Shown here: piece after piece, positions 45,079-58,011 of the stretch
Layout: every line of letters begins with the position of its first letter
Numbering within the stretch: the stretch's first letter is position 1
DNA from: Ramazzottius varieornatus
Lineage: Eukaryota; Tardigrada; Eutardigrada; Parachela; Ramazzottiidae
Assembly (NCBI GenBank): GCA_001949185.1
Contig: BDGG01000007.1
Span: 507,401 to 571,400, forward strand
Length of the DNA stretch: 64,000 nt
Reading direction: 5' to 3'
Translations under genes and position numbers: made by a program
The notes under the pieces: model-generated
Seen by the model: only the letters and a program-made list of their open reading frames with translations
Told to the model about the DNA's origin: nothing
The model's database searches: none

Positions 45079-46472
45079 CTATAGGATCGATCGGCCGATT
45101 TGAGATTGTGAAACAGTTTGTCCGATCAAAAGTACCCAAGTAAATATTTTCATATTGGAAGCTGAAACTTCATAAAACTGAACACGCTCGCAAAGGGTCC
45201 GTTAGAAGTCTAACGAAACCAGACCAATACGAGTTCACACTTCCTATCGCTCGTAAAATGTGTAGATAACCAAGAACTCGGAGTACGGAGGCCTTCGAAC
45301 ATTAGCAATCACAAGATCGTAGTACGTCACCAGCTAGTTAAGGGTTGATGTACTACCCAGAAACCGCAGCATAACATTGCATGCTCTTTGGTGCATTCCC
45401 GTCAGGATGTGATTATTTTTTGTCAATACCACTTACCACGGAAGTTCGATCTTCGAATTCTTGTTTGCAAGACGTTTTTTGTGGAAATTATCAACTTGAG
45501 TTTCCATAAAAACGGTCTGTGGCTGTCCTAAGCAGCTCCTTTCCGGATGCTTTATCTCTAATAATTCGCTTTTTATCGATAATGTCACTTACTATCGGCA
45601 GCTTCGCCTGTGGGAATTCACACACGAGAAGTCATGTTTCCACCTCCCGTTGGAGGAGAATTGACTGATCTGATCCGGTTTAATTTCGAAAACCATTTAG
45701 CCTGTCGCTCAGTCTAGATACGGTATGCGCTTTTCCATAATGTACGACTGCAATACCCTTGAATTTCAAAAAGCGTTCGTTCTCGAAGTTTATGGTAGTT
45801 AGGATAGACTCCGGCGTCACAGTCTTCAAAGTACGTCTGGAAGATCAGCGATCTAGTCAACAACTTAACTAGTCACAATTGATAAAACACGTTCTTTTTT
45901 CGAAGTGTTAGATTCAGTTCTGTGTAGAATCCTCTTCGGTTGATCATCATCTTGCTGTCATAAGCGAAATCTGTTGCTCTCTTCGGTGCCTGTTACGACT
46001 TGCGACAGCACGTCCGGGCTTAGGATCCACCACGGGTTTAGCAGTTGACTTCGATGACTGACTGACCTAGGGGTCGAAAAGATCGTTCTTCGCGTGGAAA
46101 AAACAGCAACAATTGTCGTTCATAGGTGTTTTTATTATTAACAGGTTTTTCAGTATGAAATTGCCGTTTTCAGGTCGAAGTTCGGCTGATGTTCAACTTT
46201 CACAACACGGTCTGCTTGTTTTTCTACAAACAAACTTCTCTCGAAGCGTTAGAAAGCAGACGTAGAAACTATTTCAGAGTGGTAATGACACGTTTCTAAC
46301 CACGGTCTCTTCGCGAATATTTCCTCGCCCGATCAGCTACACCATTGCACCAGCGTTAGGCTTATTTTGCAGCAAAGACTTTGCGCTACGCAAGGATGTA
46401 GGAAGTTTTCGTTCTCTTCGGTCGTATCGTGTATGAACATACAGAGCGACGGTTTATAATTTGGTGAATGGG
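45079..46472. other. Gap between the receptor pseudogene and the intact receptor
   Basis: I found no kinase-homology or adenylyl/guanylyl cyclase exon here. A minus-strand frame near 46160-46240 (KQADRVVKVEHQPNFDLKTA) ends in a stop and cannot be placed. The interval is too short for a kinase-homology plus cyclase region with normal introns. Confidence 0.35.
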
Positions 46473-49400
46473 TCAGGGTGCCCTCACTTTGGAGAATCGT
46501 CTCCCGCCCGGGCTTGCATCATGAGGTAGAGAAATGTCTCCGCTGACGCAGATGACTTTTTGGAGCACTTTTTCCCATCTCACAGTTTTCCAAACAAGAT
46601 TTGTTTCACAGTTTTCAAAATTACGCCATAAACTTTAACGGTTCCAGCATTGACCGGGGAGCTTTTGTATGCTCGAAAGAACGACGACACCGCACACTAG
46701 GTTTAGCAGAGAAGAGAGAATCAAGATTCCTCTTCTGAGCAAAGATACAAGTTTTTGAAATGGGCGTTCGCAAAACGGCAATTCCATTCTGAAGGACCTG
46801 GTAACATACCGTTGAATGACAGTTAACAGCCCGCAGACTACAAGTGAAGTAAGGGCTATTGTTGTTCCGTAAGTAATGGCGTTATCAACTTCTGTAGAAG
46901 CACCCAGTGTCGACCGTACTACGTCTTTTATCCATTTAGCACAAAGAAGAATCCCATATAACACACCTGCCGCTCTACATCCTAACCCATCAAATCCGCA
47001 GGCTGGTCGGTTCGGAACCGGCCACGCTTCAGAAGGCCAGACGATGCTGCTGACTTGCTTCAGACTGAAGTCGGTTGTGTTTTGCGCAACCACAGTCTGC
47101 AGAAACAGCTATTAGCGAATGCTGTACAATCAGTAGACCATCAGTTGTAAGAGAGTTACGTGAAATGCGGAAGTGACCGTATTTAGCTGTCGAAGCACCA
47201 GTTTGGTTATCCGGTCGCCGTTTCCGTCTATCCAGAGGCCCCCAGTTCTTGGGTAGAAGGTTCTGTTGAGAAACCTCCTGGCTAAGTCTCTTCCACTCAA
47301 ACGATTGCTGCAGTTCTCTGAGTAAGCTTCATTGACGACCTATCAATGGCCAATGGAAACGTGTGTTAATTTTACTGACGAAACATCAATGGTTGAAGGT
47401 AGCGGAGTTGTCAACGCGAAATTGCATGGCGAAGCTGCTGTATAATGACTGAGGTTAGCTAGTTTCCGTCAATCGTAATGCTAGGGTAGGTTCAAGCGGA
47501 TATCTCCTCTACGGTCTACCCATCGTCGTATTATACGTCACCATACCTGAGCGAATATCGTCACTGCGGCGTAGGAGCTCGCTGGGTGTGGAGAAATCTG
47601 TCAGGAGAAAGTGAACTTGTTACTGAGAGGTTACGACTTCGGTCCTTCAGATTTTACCATCTCGTTCGACTTGTAGGAGTAACCGTACACAGTCGCCGAC
47701 TGGTTACGCCATAAGTCTCCCAGCAAGGTCAGTTCGTTGTTATTTCTCTTCTCGTCGTCCATCTCCAAAAGAAGTAGAGAACGGAAAGCACTGCGGGCAG
47801 TCTGTAACATCTTTTATCATTAAGACGCAATAAAAATAGCAACAAAGCCGCACAATCCTGCATACTCACATTGTCCAGTGAATCACCATAGTTCCAGCTA
47901 AAATTTCCCAAAGAGGCGTGCCGGAAGGGCGTTACCGCTATGTATACCTGCAAGTTTTGCCGGTTATCACAAAGCTTGCGTTTTAATAAAGCATGCACCA
48001 CTTACACAGTTCTAGCAGTGCCTATCCATTAATAGTCTCCCAGCTGTATATCACGGTAATATCGAAGGACGGTCCGATCCGTAATTGAAAGAAATGTAGG
48101 AAAAACCTCGGCCTACTCACCATATCACCCTGGCTATGGGTGAGCACGCATCACAGATGCGATGCGCGGAGGCGACGTCGCCATCGAAAGTGGGGCTATG
48201 CATTTGTGCAACAAACGGACAGCTAGCGCACGCATTACGTCAGTGAAACGAGTTATAACTCAAGCTAGCGCTAGTATTGGTACCTTCTCGTGTCAAGTCC
48301 CGCAGCCGCACATCTTGAATAGCCCCACTTTACGTCTGTTATATGTGACACACACAGATGATCGTAGAAGTACTTCCGGTTTGCCCTCGTCGTCCAGCGT
48401 AAAATGGACGACGTTGGGCATCGTCAGCCTGTAATTGTTCCCATATCAAGGGTCACATTTGATAACATGGACAAGAGATTGCTCTCTGTACTGTAGACAA
48501 CGTACACGGAAATTGGTTGTGGGAACTCAAGCAAACAAAACTAAAAAACTGGAGCAAAATCCTCATCAAAAAACAGTAGGAAAACGGATGACCTCAGGAG
48601 TTGCGGCTGAGAGCGTCTTTCAGGCTGAGAGCGTCTTTTTCAGGCTGTGTGTGTCAAGTGAATAATGCGGCCTATAGTGCGGGTTCTCGAAATTTACGCC
48701 ACTTCTCGCTCCCCAAATCCCATCTATACCACGCTACAGAAAATGGAAGGAGACATGGAACACACAACATAAGACTGTGAACCAATCGGAACTCTGTCGA
48801 GACCTGTCAGCAGCTTGGCCTTGTTGCTGTGTCATACAAAAGATGATGCTGATTTAGCCGTTGATTGACTGGGACCTTTTAGCACACTAATGAATAGGCA
48901 CTGGTTTTTGGCCCAACTTCACACCGTAATACCCATGAGCATACAATGCTGGCACTTACGAATTCTCCGTTCGTCATGTTCATCTCAGCAGCCACCACCT
49001 TAAGGGAAGCTGGTTTTTAACAAGTCGTTGTGTATGCAGTAAGCGATATCGCTCTCATAGTATTGATCGCACGCATTACATTGACCAAAATGATCGCTAA
49101 GTCTTTTAGACACCACCCACCAGAAGACTGCGTAGCGTATCCGAATGTCCGAAATACAAACACACTGTAAAACAACGCTGATCAAGCCTGATTCAATCTT
49201 CTTTACCATCCGGAATCACTAGCAGGTACATTGAGCCAGTTAACAGGGGACCCAGCTTGTTCAGATACGACTCAATGTTCAGTCTTGCAGCACTTCGGAT
49301 CGAGCTGGAGTGTTCAGCTCAATCGATTCTCACCTCGGCTGAACTTGCTGAACAAAGACAAAATATTGATGTAGTTCCGTTCGGAGTTTGGCCTCATGGA

Positions 49401-50331
49401 TATGAAGTCAAGCTGTACGTTCTGACGCTGCGCGAGATCTATTTTAACTTGGTTTGCGAGATTGCCGAAAAAAGGATTGCTGGCAAGGTCTGATAAAATA
49501 AACACTGTGGTCCACGAGAACATCCGAAGAAGGTTCCGATAGAAAGGCATGAAAGGCGCGAAGGAAGTTACGGAAGTAATAATCCAGGTTGGGCCGCTCG
49601 CTTTGTCACGAGTAATGGAGAAAGAACTGAAAACAAGTAAGCTCAAGTTTAGTTACTGCGAAAAGGATGTCTGACCTGCGTGACCTTGCTGCGACACCAT
49701 CCAGCAGAAAGCCACGCTAACCCCGTAGCAAAAACGTTTCGGGTGTGAGAAATACGCAAAAAAATTGAATAAATACCTGGAGATAATCAGTACATCCCAC
49801 TGTGTAGCCATTTTGACAAGTTGTGGAACCTCCGTACAACCTAGCGAGAACTTTTTACTTTAACTGAACTACATATTGTCATGATTTTACAGTACTATGA
49901 GCGTCAGTCAACCACAGCTAGTGTTTCACGCTGGTCTGGGGTCAAAATACAACGATTCCAAGGACAATGTTTTTGATGCTTTCCGTACCGGGTGTGATGA
50001 TGGCAGTAAGCTGACGGGAAGATGCGCTGCCTAAGAGGGAGTAATATTTTGCTGATACAAGATCGTCTACTCTGGCTTCCCAATCGCCACAAGAACGGAC
50101 TGTTGGATCGTAGATGAGGTACTGGGTAACATTCATCAGTGGATATTGGTTATGAATGTCCGTTAAGGCCGTGTCGAAAGCAGGTCCCGTATAGACGTAA
50201 CCTCCGATCAAAACCGGCGGGTAGATTGTGGGGGTTAAAATGCTGACGGTCAACTTTGGTGAGTAACTTATGCAGCACGCAATGAACCAATAGCTCCAAA
50301 CTATCCACACATATATCCTTCTGTCAGCCAT
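46473..50331 (-). CDS. Natriuretic-peptide-receptor-like protein with short tail (clearance-receptor type)
   Basis: The extracellular ligand-binding (ANF receptor) fold is followed by one membrane helix. Exons: 50331-49989, 49840-49777, 49626-49334, 49164-49121, 48998-48960, 47947-47870, 47801-47658, 47597-47547, 47339-47160, 47096-46967, 46918-46810, 46632-46473, continuous in frame, about 545 residues. Marks: signal peptide (MADRRIYVWIVWSYWFIACC), LIGGYVYTGPAFDTALTDIH, CTEVPQLVKMATQWDVLI, VCLYFGHSDTLRSLL, EMNMTNGEFVYIAVTPFR, GDLWRNQSATVYGYSYKSNE, ISPHPASSYAAVTIFAQ, DGNGDRITKLVLRQL, and IVWPSEAWPVPNRPACGFDG, the conserved WP..P.CGFD motif of receptor guanylate cyclases. TM: TTIALTSLVVCGLLTVIQR. 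The juxtamembrane NLVWKTVRWEKV follows, and the frame stops at 46473-46475 with no kinase-homology or cyclase domain. A donor at 46486-46487 leaves open a further exon. Intron 10 is only about 48 nt by my reading. Confidence 0.8.
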
Positions 50332-53081
50332 TTTCTCAGGTCAGTTGGCGAAGGTCTGGCAGGCTACAACCCTATACCGTTGTCGATCCCGTCCGTGTGT
50401 GTACACTATCAGCTCACGAGCCACGCTTTACTTAGCTCAGTGGATCCTACTTACTCGTTTGCCTAGATGATGGTCACGGGCAAGCAGACAGAGGAGATCA
50501 CTAAGCTGCGTGTCCTGTGACGTGCACCGTTGCTCATTGGGTGCGATCCATCATGGTATTATTTTTACGATGAAGAAATGAACGGCTCGAACCACAGACA
50601 AAAGCACTTCTTGCTGGATGCTCTGGTGTGAAATCCGATTACGGCTCACAAGGTGTCGGGTGGATCGAGGCAGCAGGCTGTTATGCAGGTTCTCAATGTT
50701 GATGCACTAGTAACGTGACCCAATTGGTGTGATTAAAGTGCTCATTTTTGCTTCCAATCGATGTTGCGATTGTGTTACTTTCCAGTTTCAACGCTGTGGT
50801 AAACTTTCTCTTAACGTTTCGCATTCAATCTTATTTGATGACCAAGTAAACATGTTTTTGCGTCAGCGGTTAGGTAAGCAGAAATCACAGGAAGTGCGCT
50901 AGAGAAGAAGAGATCTAAGAGCGACAACTTACGTCTCATTTCAGGTGATAAATCCGTCAATTTGCCTCGTATGTTCAAACGGAGGCGTATGTACAAACGG
51001 AGACTAACTTCACGCTTCTAATTTTCTAATCTTCTTGTTTTGACGGAATGCACGATTATCTTCAGTACGGGTGATCGGTCTTTGAGACTTGCATTGATTT
51101 GGCTGGAAGTGTCCGGTTTCGTCGAAAAAAAGGACGCACGCATGGATTAACAGGGAGCAGTTATTGGCATTATTAGGCTGTACCGCATGTTACGTTTACA
51201 ATTCCCTACAGTGCATGCGCTACTGTAGGTGCAGCTTAACGTGGTATGGCAAAGTAGGCCTTCGTCACAAGCGATGATCGATGTCTGATCTTTTTCCGAT
51301 ACGCGGATAGGTTAACTATTCATAAGCATTTAAAATAATTTTTTCAAGTATGAGTTTTAGATGGGGTTAATGGGCAGAGAGTAGTGGTCAGACAACCAAT
51401 CCAGCGAGCGCAACTTCACCACGCTTTTCTGGGTACTCAGCAGTGGCCATCGTCCACCGGGACCATTTTGCGCTCGTTCGCAAAAGCTCATTCGCGTTTT
51501 TGCTGCGTCGATGATAGCGCTCCGTAGCCAGGCTCATCGGCAAGCAAAGTTTTTAAAAGTTTTTTTTTTCACCCACCCTACAATTTCTTAGTTTTGCGTA
51601 TGTTACACATTCTATCTGATATTGCCTCTGTATGGTAAAATCGTTCATCATCAGTAAAGGGCTTTGCAGGCCTCTCAAAGCTGAGCAAGCGCGTACTCTC
51701 AACGGTGTGCAAGCTGGAACTTGGCGGGTCTCCACAAAAGGCGCACGGGATCGTTATCCATTAATAAAGTATAGAGGTTTTCAAATCGATTATTTGGCTT
51801 TACAGTCAAGCTCACGGGTCATGGCCACCCCTAGCCCTGTTCAATCTGGTTACTTATATGTCCCGAACACCATTTTTGAGAAGTACCCTTTAGCAGATAT
51901 CGTGAACTCTTTGAGCTCGTGACAGTCAGGTCGACTTTTCAATCAATTATCCGGTGAGCTCCAGTGGTATGGACAAGGAAGTGAAGGTTTCTTGGTTTCT
52001 GTTCCCGTCCCGTCATAGGCTTATGGGATTGCCCAGACCGCCGGCATGTAGCAAGAACACTCTTTTTCAGAGATCCAAGAGATCTTTGGCAAAATTTTAT
52101 GTAAAGTTTCCTCGTATGGGGTTTGATTTACCGTCTACTTTTGACGTTTTTTATCGATGAGAAAACTCCCGCTTGGCATACCTTCCGTTGTTCTCTTCCG
52201 ACATCTGTGAAAAAAAGTTACACAAATGATACACAGTTTGTTCTCTAGAACGCTTTTACTTTGTCCTGTATGGTCCACAAGTGAGGGAGAAGATGAATGA
52301 TTGATCAAGTTCGTTCAGAAAAGTCGGCTGTAAAGTTCGAGAAACTTTCGCAAAACAGTTTTGCCGAAGATCCTTTTGGTCTGTAAGGTAGAGCGATAAT
52401 CGTGCTACATTCTATCCGTTTGGACATTTCCATGAACCTGTCACGGGACAGGAAATGGACAGCGGGAAATAACGCCGATTTTCTTGTTAAAGCCAGCGGT
52501 TCTCACCGGTTGATTTATTGGAAAGTCGACCGGACTTTCACGTGATCAAGAAGGTCAAGGTATCTCCTACAGGATACTCTTCAAATTACGAAACTTGGAC
52601 AGCGGGTTCAGGAAATACAAGGAAGCAAAGCAGGGCTCAGTTAGGGGTGGCCATGACACGCGAGCCTGGACATTCGGGTGGTCGTTGTTTAATCAAAACA
52701 AAAGAGCCCAGTCTCTCCAGCTAACCGAGAACACACAATCAGGAGTCCATCTCACCAAAATCTGCTTGCGCGATACCGGCTCTTGCGGAAATTCAACATA
52801 TAAGGGTTTTCAAATCAAAGACCGTTCAAGAAATATGCGTAGTGACACCTTGCGAAATAAACTTGACAAGTCTATAAAAACTAGTTCGTTCCCAGCGTTG
52901 TATGCGTTGTATACAGGTAAGTTTCAAATCCGCCAACGGACCACAGACTAAACGGTAGCGTGGCTACGACAAAAAAGTTAGCAAGCCAAAGATTTACATA
53001 TATAGTTTATTGCAAAAACCCTCGGGGACTTAGCAAAAGCTTGAGTAAATAGTAGGACAATAACATAAAAATGACGTGTTG
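50332..53081. other. Gene-poor stretch upstream of the receptor gene
   Basis: No exon that I can support. Two plus-strand frames (51632-51922 and 52595-52951) share a weak TYKGFQIK / KYRGFQID match, which may reflect an old repeat, but neither has a known domain. Confidence 0.3.
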
Positions 53082-54444
53082 TCATGTATGGGCTTCAAAA
53101 GCAGCTTCGTTTTCAGTAGCAGCGTCTGAAGACTCATTGGCTTTCCGTTCTTGTGCCTCCGCCCATGCACTGTGCGTTTCGGCGGCGAACTCAGCGGACG
53201 AGATGGCCTGCTCCAGCTTTTCTTTATAGTCGGCGGCGGATAGGTTAATCTCCTTTAACCGTTCTCTATTACTTATCATAGCTGGCGTCATGTCAAATGG
53301 ATCTAAATTGTTTGAATAGCCATGGAGGATTGACTCGAGGGTCAGGTCACCGTTGCAAAGTTCCCAGTCACATCTACAGACGTATTTATCGCCAGGCTCT
53401 TTAGTGCAACCCTGGTTATAATCATCATACGATACTCTGTAATCGAACATCCCAAGAACAGGAAGGGCCATCTGAACCAAATCGCTACACAGTCGATCCA
53501 TGCCCACCTCATCTGGAACACAAAGATCTGTCTTCACACGCTGAAACCAGTGTCCGAATCCATCTCGTCCATATCCGGAAAACCCAGAAGGACAAACCAA
53601 ACCAAACCAACATCACAGCATGTACCGTACAGTACGAAATTGTACTGGCTTGTGTTACCAAATAGCCAAGCCACATCGTGAGATTCAAAGAAGTTTATGT
53701 TTTGAACGATTTCGGCGAACCGATTTTGTAACGATTTTTTTTTCAAATGACATCTTATCGAAGCTGAGAATATCGTGGGGTAAGTGTGCCGCACCTCGTC
53801 TTACGGGCCGCCGATGCCCAAATATAGTGTGACAGAAGGGAACCTCAACCGGGTGGCATCAGCAATCTGTCATGAACGAAGGAGCCAACTTACCAACTGT
53901 TGGGACAATGTTGGTTCTTGCGAAATTGTCAGCCAGTGTCTTTACGTTGTAGAAATAGACTGTGCAATATGGAACGTCGCAGGACTTTACGGGCATGGAT
54001 ATGTTGTGCTGTTCGGTAGCCCAGTTCCCTTTGTATGGAGAGAGCCGTTTGTCATTGCCGCTCAAACAAGACTGTCGCTCAGTGAAGTTAGGGAATCTGG
54101 GCAGAGCTTTGAAAAGCCCGACGAACGCGAATGTCCTACATTCGTAACAGTTGTAGTGACCTTCTATCGGTGCTGTGGCGTTCTTTCCCGGTACTGAAAT
54201 TCACAAAAACCTTCATGATAATATGCTGATCGAATCTGTACTTTAACCGCGAATACAAGTCTAACATGTGAACAATCTGAGGCCATATTTTTTATTCACG
54301 CGAAACTGAATTACTTCGGCGTATTGTTACCGACGTGGGAGTTGTGGTGTCCGTAGTATTACTTGGCCCATCACATCTTATCGTGAAGAATGCGTGAAGC
54401 CAAAGGATGACACAGTATGGCACGCATCCAGGGCAGACCTTCAT
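53082..54444 (-). CDS. Secreted Ly6/uPAR-like (ET-module) cysteine-rich protein
   Basis: The exon from 54444 gives a signal peptide (MKVCPGCVPYCVILWLHAFF). Exon 54193-53894 opens the three-finger-like module with HYNCYECRTFAFVGLFKAL, and continues with RQSCLSGND and VKSCDVPYCTVYFYNVKTL. The last exon (acceptor about 53550, stop 53082) carries RVKTDLCVPDEVGMDRLCSD, YNQGCTKEPGDKYVCRCDWE and closes with the family-type CRCDWELCNGD. After this comes a polar, Ala/Glu-rich helical tail of about 75 residues (KEKLEQAISSAEFAAETHSA...). CxxC near the start and CxCxxxxCN at the end match Ly6/ET modules of ecdysozoan secreted proteins. The donor of exon 1 and acceptor of exon 3 are uncertain. No GPI signal is seen. 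Confidence 0.6.
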
Positions 54445-57078
54445 ATATGTAACTAAAGCATCCGTCAAATAAGGCAGTGGAGGGTTTTTCAAATGAGACC
54501 TGTGCCGAAAACACCAAGAGTTCCAACGGAGCTGGACCGAACGAGCGTAACGCTGGTGGAAAGAAGCTGGGCGGCTTTGTGTCTAGCGGGGAGTATGAAA
54601 TTAATTAGAAGTAAGATCGCAGCGACAAAATTCAGCGTATCTGCCTGTCAATCTACGGCTGCAGAGTTTTGGCGGATCACTGGGACGGTTTACTGTCGTC
54701 AGGGTTACAACCGGCAGTGAGAAGTGCTACTTAGCTGAGACACAATCTCGTCAACAAGCGAACCGCCGGGAGAAACGTACAGCTCGGTGACATGAAGTTA
54801 TCCTTACAGAGAGCTCAACATCTCAAGTCACAGTCAGCTCCCTCCGACACTGTTCCACTTCCAGACATCTCATGTCATTGTATCATTCAACCATGCCCCG
54901 AAAACGCGACACTATTTGGGGATGAAACTTTGATAGTTTGGAAGAAGGGACCACCACGGATTTGCGAGGTCGCCTGTCCTAGAAACAACAAACTCTCGAA
55001 GATTTGACGTGTGTTAGGGTCAATTTATAGAATACTCATCCATACCGTTCAACATTAGAGAGGAATCCAACGGAAGCAAACAACGCCAACAAGGGAACGG
55101 AGTTTGGTCTGGGAGTCCAAAACTCTTTCGACTTTTGGTATCGAAAGCACTCGGTGCTGGCTACTGTTTCAAGGTACTTTCAACTACCGGTGAGAATCTT
55201 TTGGCCAGAGAGGAATTTAAAACCAAGACCCGTTCGTACGCAGAAGCTTGATCATACCAGTTATAGTGGCGCACTTCGTGTACGGTTTTACAGTTCAACT
55301 GCGCAACTTAATGGACATTACACACAGTATCTTGTGGAGTAAAATCAAACGACTACTCAGTGTAGTTGTGCAGTTATTATAAGCAACAAAAACGCATTCC
55401 TTTTTTCGACACCAAGAACAAGTAACGAAGTTTGGCGACGGAGCACAGTCATCACATCCATCAGCTTCCTCGTCAAAGCAAACCAAATCAAACAAAATCC
55501 GACAAAGGGATTAACAGTTCCAGAAAAAGAATCGTAGCGAATAAATAGAATATGGCGCAAACACAAGCAGCGTTGTGATTGCGATACCGCGGTCTACGGA
55601 GAAATCAGGATGGTGGTAATGGAGTCATGTCTTTCACAGTTTGCCATGAGGCACAATGCACGTTTGGCTTGCACACCCTACTGTGTGTAATGTTCATTAA
55701 GTTGCGCAGTTCAACTGTAAAACCGTACTTGACGTGCGCCTCTATAACTGGTATAATCAAGCTTTTCCGTCTGAACGGGTCTTCATTTTAGATTCCTCCC
55801 TGGCCAAAAGATTCTTACCCGCAGTTGAAAGTACCTTGAAAAAGTATCCAGGACCGAATACTTTCGATACAAAAAGTCGAAAGAGTTCTAGACTCCCAGA
55901 CCGACCTCCGTTCCCTTGTAAGCTTCCTGCTACTCCGTAAATTGCCAGTTCTCTAGTCGCTGGAGAAGATCTTATTTCAGTTGCTAGAATAGCTTCCCTG
56001 GTTGTTTCTGCGACTTTTCAGTATCTGCGCTGAATTACCTGTACGGTGATAAGACAACCCCTCAAAACCGCAAGCTGGTTCATTCAGGAATGGCCACATT
56101 CCAGCAGACCAATAATGTCGCTTATTTCGGTCAGATTAGATTTCATAGAATCTTGCATCATCACAGTGTGTAACGTGTATCCAGTCCAAATGTAGCTAAG
56201 CCTCACCTCTTTGAAGTTCAGATCAGCTCGGCATACGACATACAAACATTTGCGTACAATGAAATACGGTAATAGTTTCCGGTCGGTGACGCTTGACGAT
56301 AACGATTACCACACGATGGCGGTGAACATCGTCACCGTCAAAAAACGGTATGGACTCTACTGTGTTCGGCGAAAGCCTGCTGACGGTAAAACGATAGCTT
56401 TCGCTCCGCTCCCGCAGACTAAAGGCCTGGTTTCCGCAACGTGACGGTAACGATAAAGGCACTCCGGCGATTTTTTGATGACGTGCAGGAGCCATCGTCA
56501 TCGTTTGGTTACCGTCGAGCGCGTCCGACCAGACACTAATGCTCCCAAATTACCGTGCACTGAGCCACATGATGATCCATCGTTGCCCAGTTGAACTGAC
56601 CTTCAATTTTTAAACTCACTCGTTGATACAGTCTCTACCAGGCGTTGATACAGTATATGCACAGTAATAGGGGGACTGCAGCCTGGTTTTTAAACACGCG
56701 TAGCGTTTTGGCGACCTTAGCAACGTCATTACATTCGAACCTTATGCGAATAGTTGACCCACCGCTTGCAGGACCCGTGTTGGATGGAAGGGAAGTGCAA
56801 TATGTCGTCCGTTGCAGCTGAGGTTTTAAATACTCGGAATGCTGATTTTGAGAAATGGAGTGTCTATGCGCCGTTGGTCCTTCTACTGACATTCAACTCT
56901 ACGAAGGACAGATCTAGAGTTCTTCCACCGACTTTCAACTGTCGTAGTACTCTGTAACAACCTTGAGCTGATCATGGGGGTGATCCGGACCCGTGGTTTC
57001 TTGTCCTAGAGGCCGGGTGGTGCGTTTTGGCTTTCCGCCAGTAGTTCAGAACAGAAAGCGCCAGCAGTTTTCGTACTG
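54445..57078. other. Gene-poor stretch with a large fold-back repeat
   Basis: The main structure is the inverted repeat at 55067-55938. No supportable coding exon is seen; open frames in the repeat arms are reflections of the inverted repeat. Confidence 0.35.
55067..55938. mobile_element. Fold-back element with about 260 bp inverted arms
   Basis: The left arm 55067-55330 and the right arm 55679-55938 are reverse complements at roughly 75-85% by eye. Paired blocks are gtacggttttacagttcaac / gttgaactgtaaaaccgtac (in left and right arms), ttttggccagagagg / cctccctggccaaaag, ggtactttcaacta / gttgaaagtacc and aagggaacggagtttggtct / gacctccgttcccttg. The central 350 bp has no transposase. Confidence 0.65.
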
Positions 57079-57222
57079 TACTGTAATGCTTCATGAACTT
57101 CGCGAAGCACGTCATCATACTCGTGCAGTTGAGTCCTGGTCCAAAAACTTTGCCCTATCAACCCCCCTAAGGGATGTTTCGCGCGTATGATGAATTCGCG
57201 AAGTTCATCAAGCATTACAGTA
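57079..57222. mobile_element. TA-flanked MITE, copy 2
   Basis: Termini tactgtaatgcttcatgaac (continuing ttcgcgaa) and ttcgcgaagttcatcaagca (continuing ttacagta) form 28 bp near-perfect inverted repeats, beginning and ending in TA. Length is 144 bp. It is the same family as 32173-32288. Confidence 0.75.
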
Positions 57223-58011
57223 GTTTGAGTGTTTGCGTTGTCCACACCGCTGGCATCGCAGTACCGGGTTGTCTATTATTCCATAGGAATGTTTTAGTCG
57301 GGTTTTAGTATGACAAATCAATTGTGTTGGTCATGGCTTTGTTGGTGATGACGCATGCAATGTACGGCAAAACAGACATCAGAAAATGGGCGTTGGTTGA
57401 TACCAGCTTGTTTAAGCCAATCGAGTTTGAGTATTTGACTGATTCGGATGATGACCGACTGTCTGTGTTTAAGACGCTCCGCCCCTTTTCTAGGGTCTGT
57501 TCTGTCGTGCACTGTCCACACTCCAGACTTTTTCCAGACTCATCTCAAAGAGTTAAAGACCCAGGAGCAACACTTTCTGAGTCAAAGTCCCAGAAACAAC
57601 ACCCAGAAACAACTCCCAGAGGTAGGTAGATTGAAAGATGTCAGCTTCTACCAGCCATTCTTTCGATGGAGTAGATGAATCCGCAGACGTAAAAGAAGAC
57701 TTAAAAGAATGCTAATCCGCCCATAAGCGCTCACCCGTTCGACGCTCGTGACGGTGGTGACACCTAGATAAAGCTCATATAAGCTCATTATGCGCCCCCT
57801 GGCGGAAAAAACTTTGCAGAAGAAACCCTCGAAATGCCCTTGTGGGTAAGGGGCATTTCCAGGGTGTTGGAGTGTTTGATAATTTTGGGGTGTTTTTGGC
57901 TTCCAAGTTTGACGAAGGATCTCCTCCCGTTTGCTTTCTGATATCTTCCCCTGCACCAACCTTGACTTCAGATCTTCAGATCGTGTCCTGATTTTTACAT
58001 GCACAGAAACC
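57223..58011. other. Upstream region of ATP5PB
   Basis: No convincing exon. It should include the promoter and leader of the ATP synthase gene. An inverted pair (gaaatgcccttgtgg / aaggggcatttccag) lies at about 57830-57863. Confidence 0.3.

Noticed and set aside
48330-48425. Minus-strand exon-like piece (MPNVVHFTLDDEGKPEV) inside intron 5 of the intact receptor
   Set aside because: The receptor frame joins perfectly from NGEF to VYIAVTPFR without it, and it has no counterpart in the ectodomain family. It could be an unrelated exon, but I cannot support it.
57006-57245. Similar peptide REVHEALQY / REVREALQY at 57 kb and 32 kb, resembling a conserved protein
   Set aside because: Both lie inside copies of the same MITE, so the similarity is of the DNA element, not of a gene.
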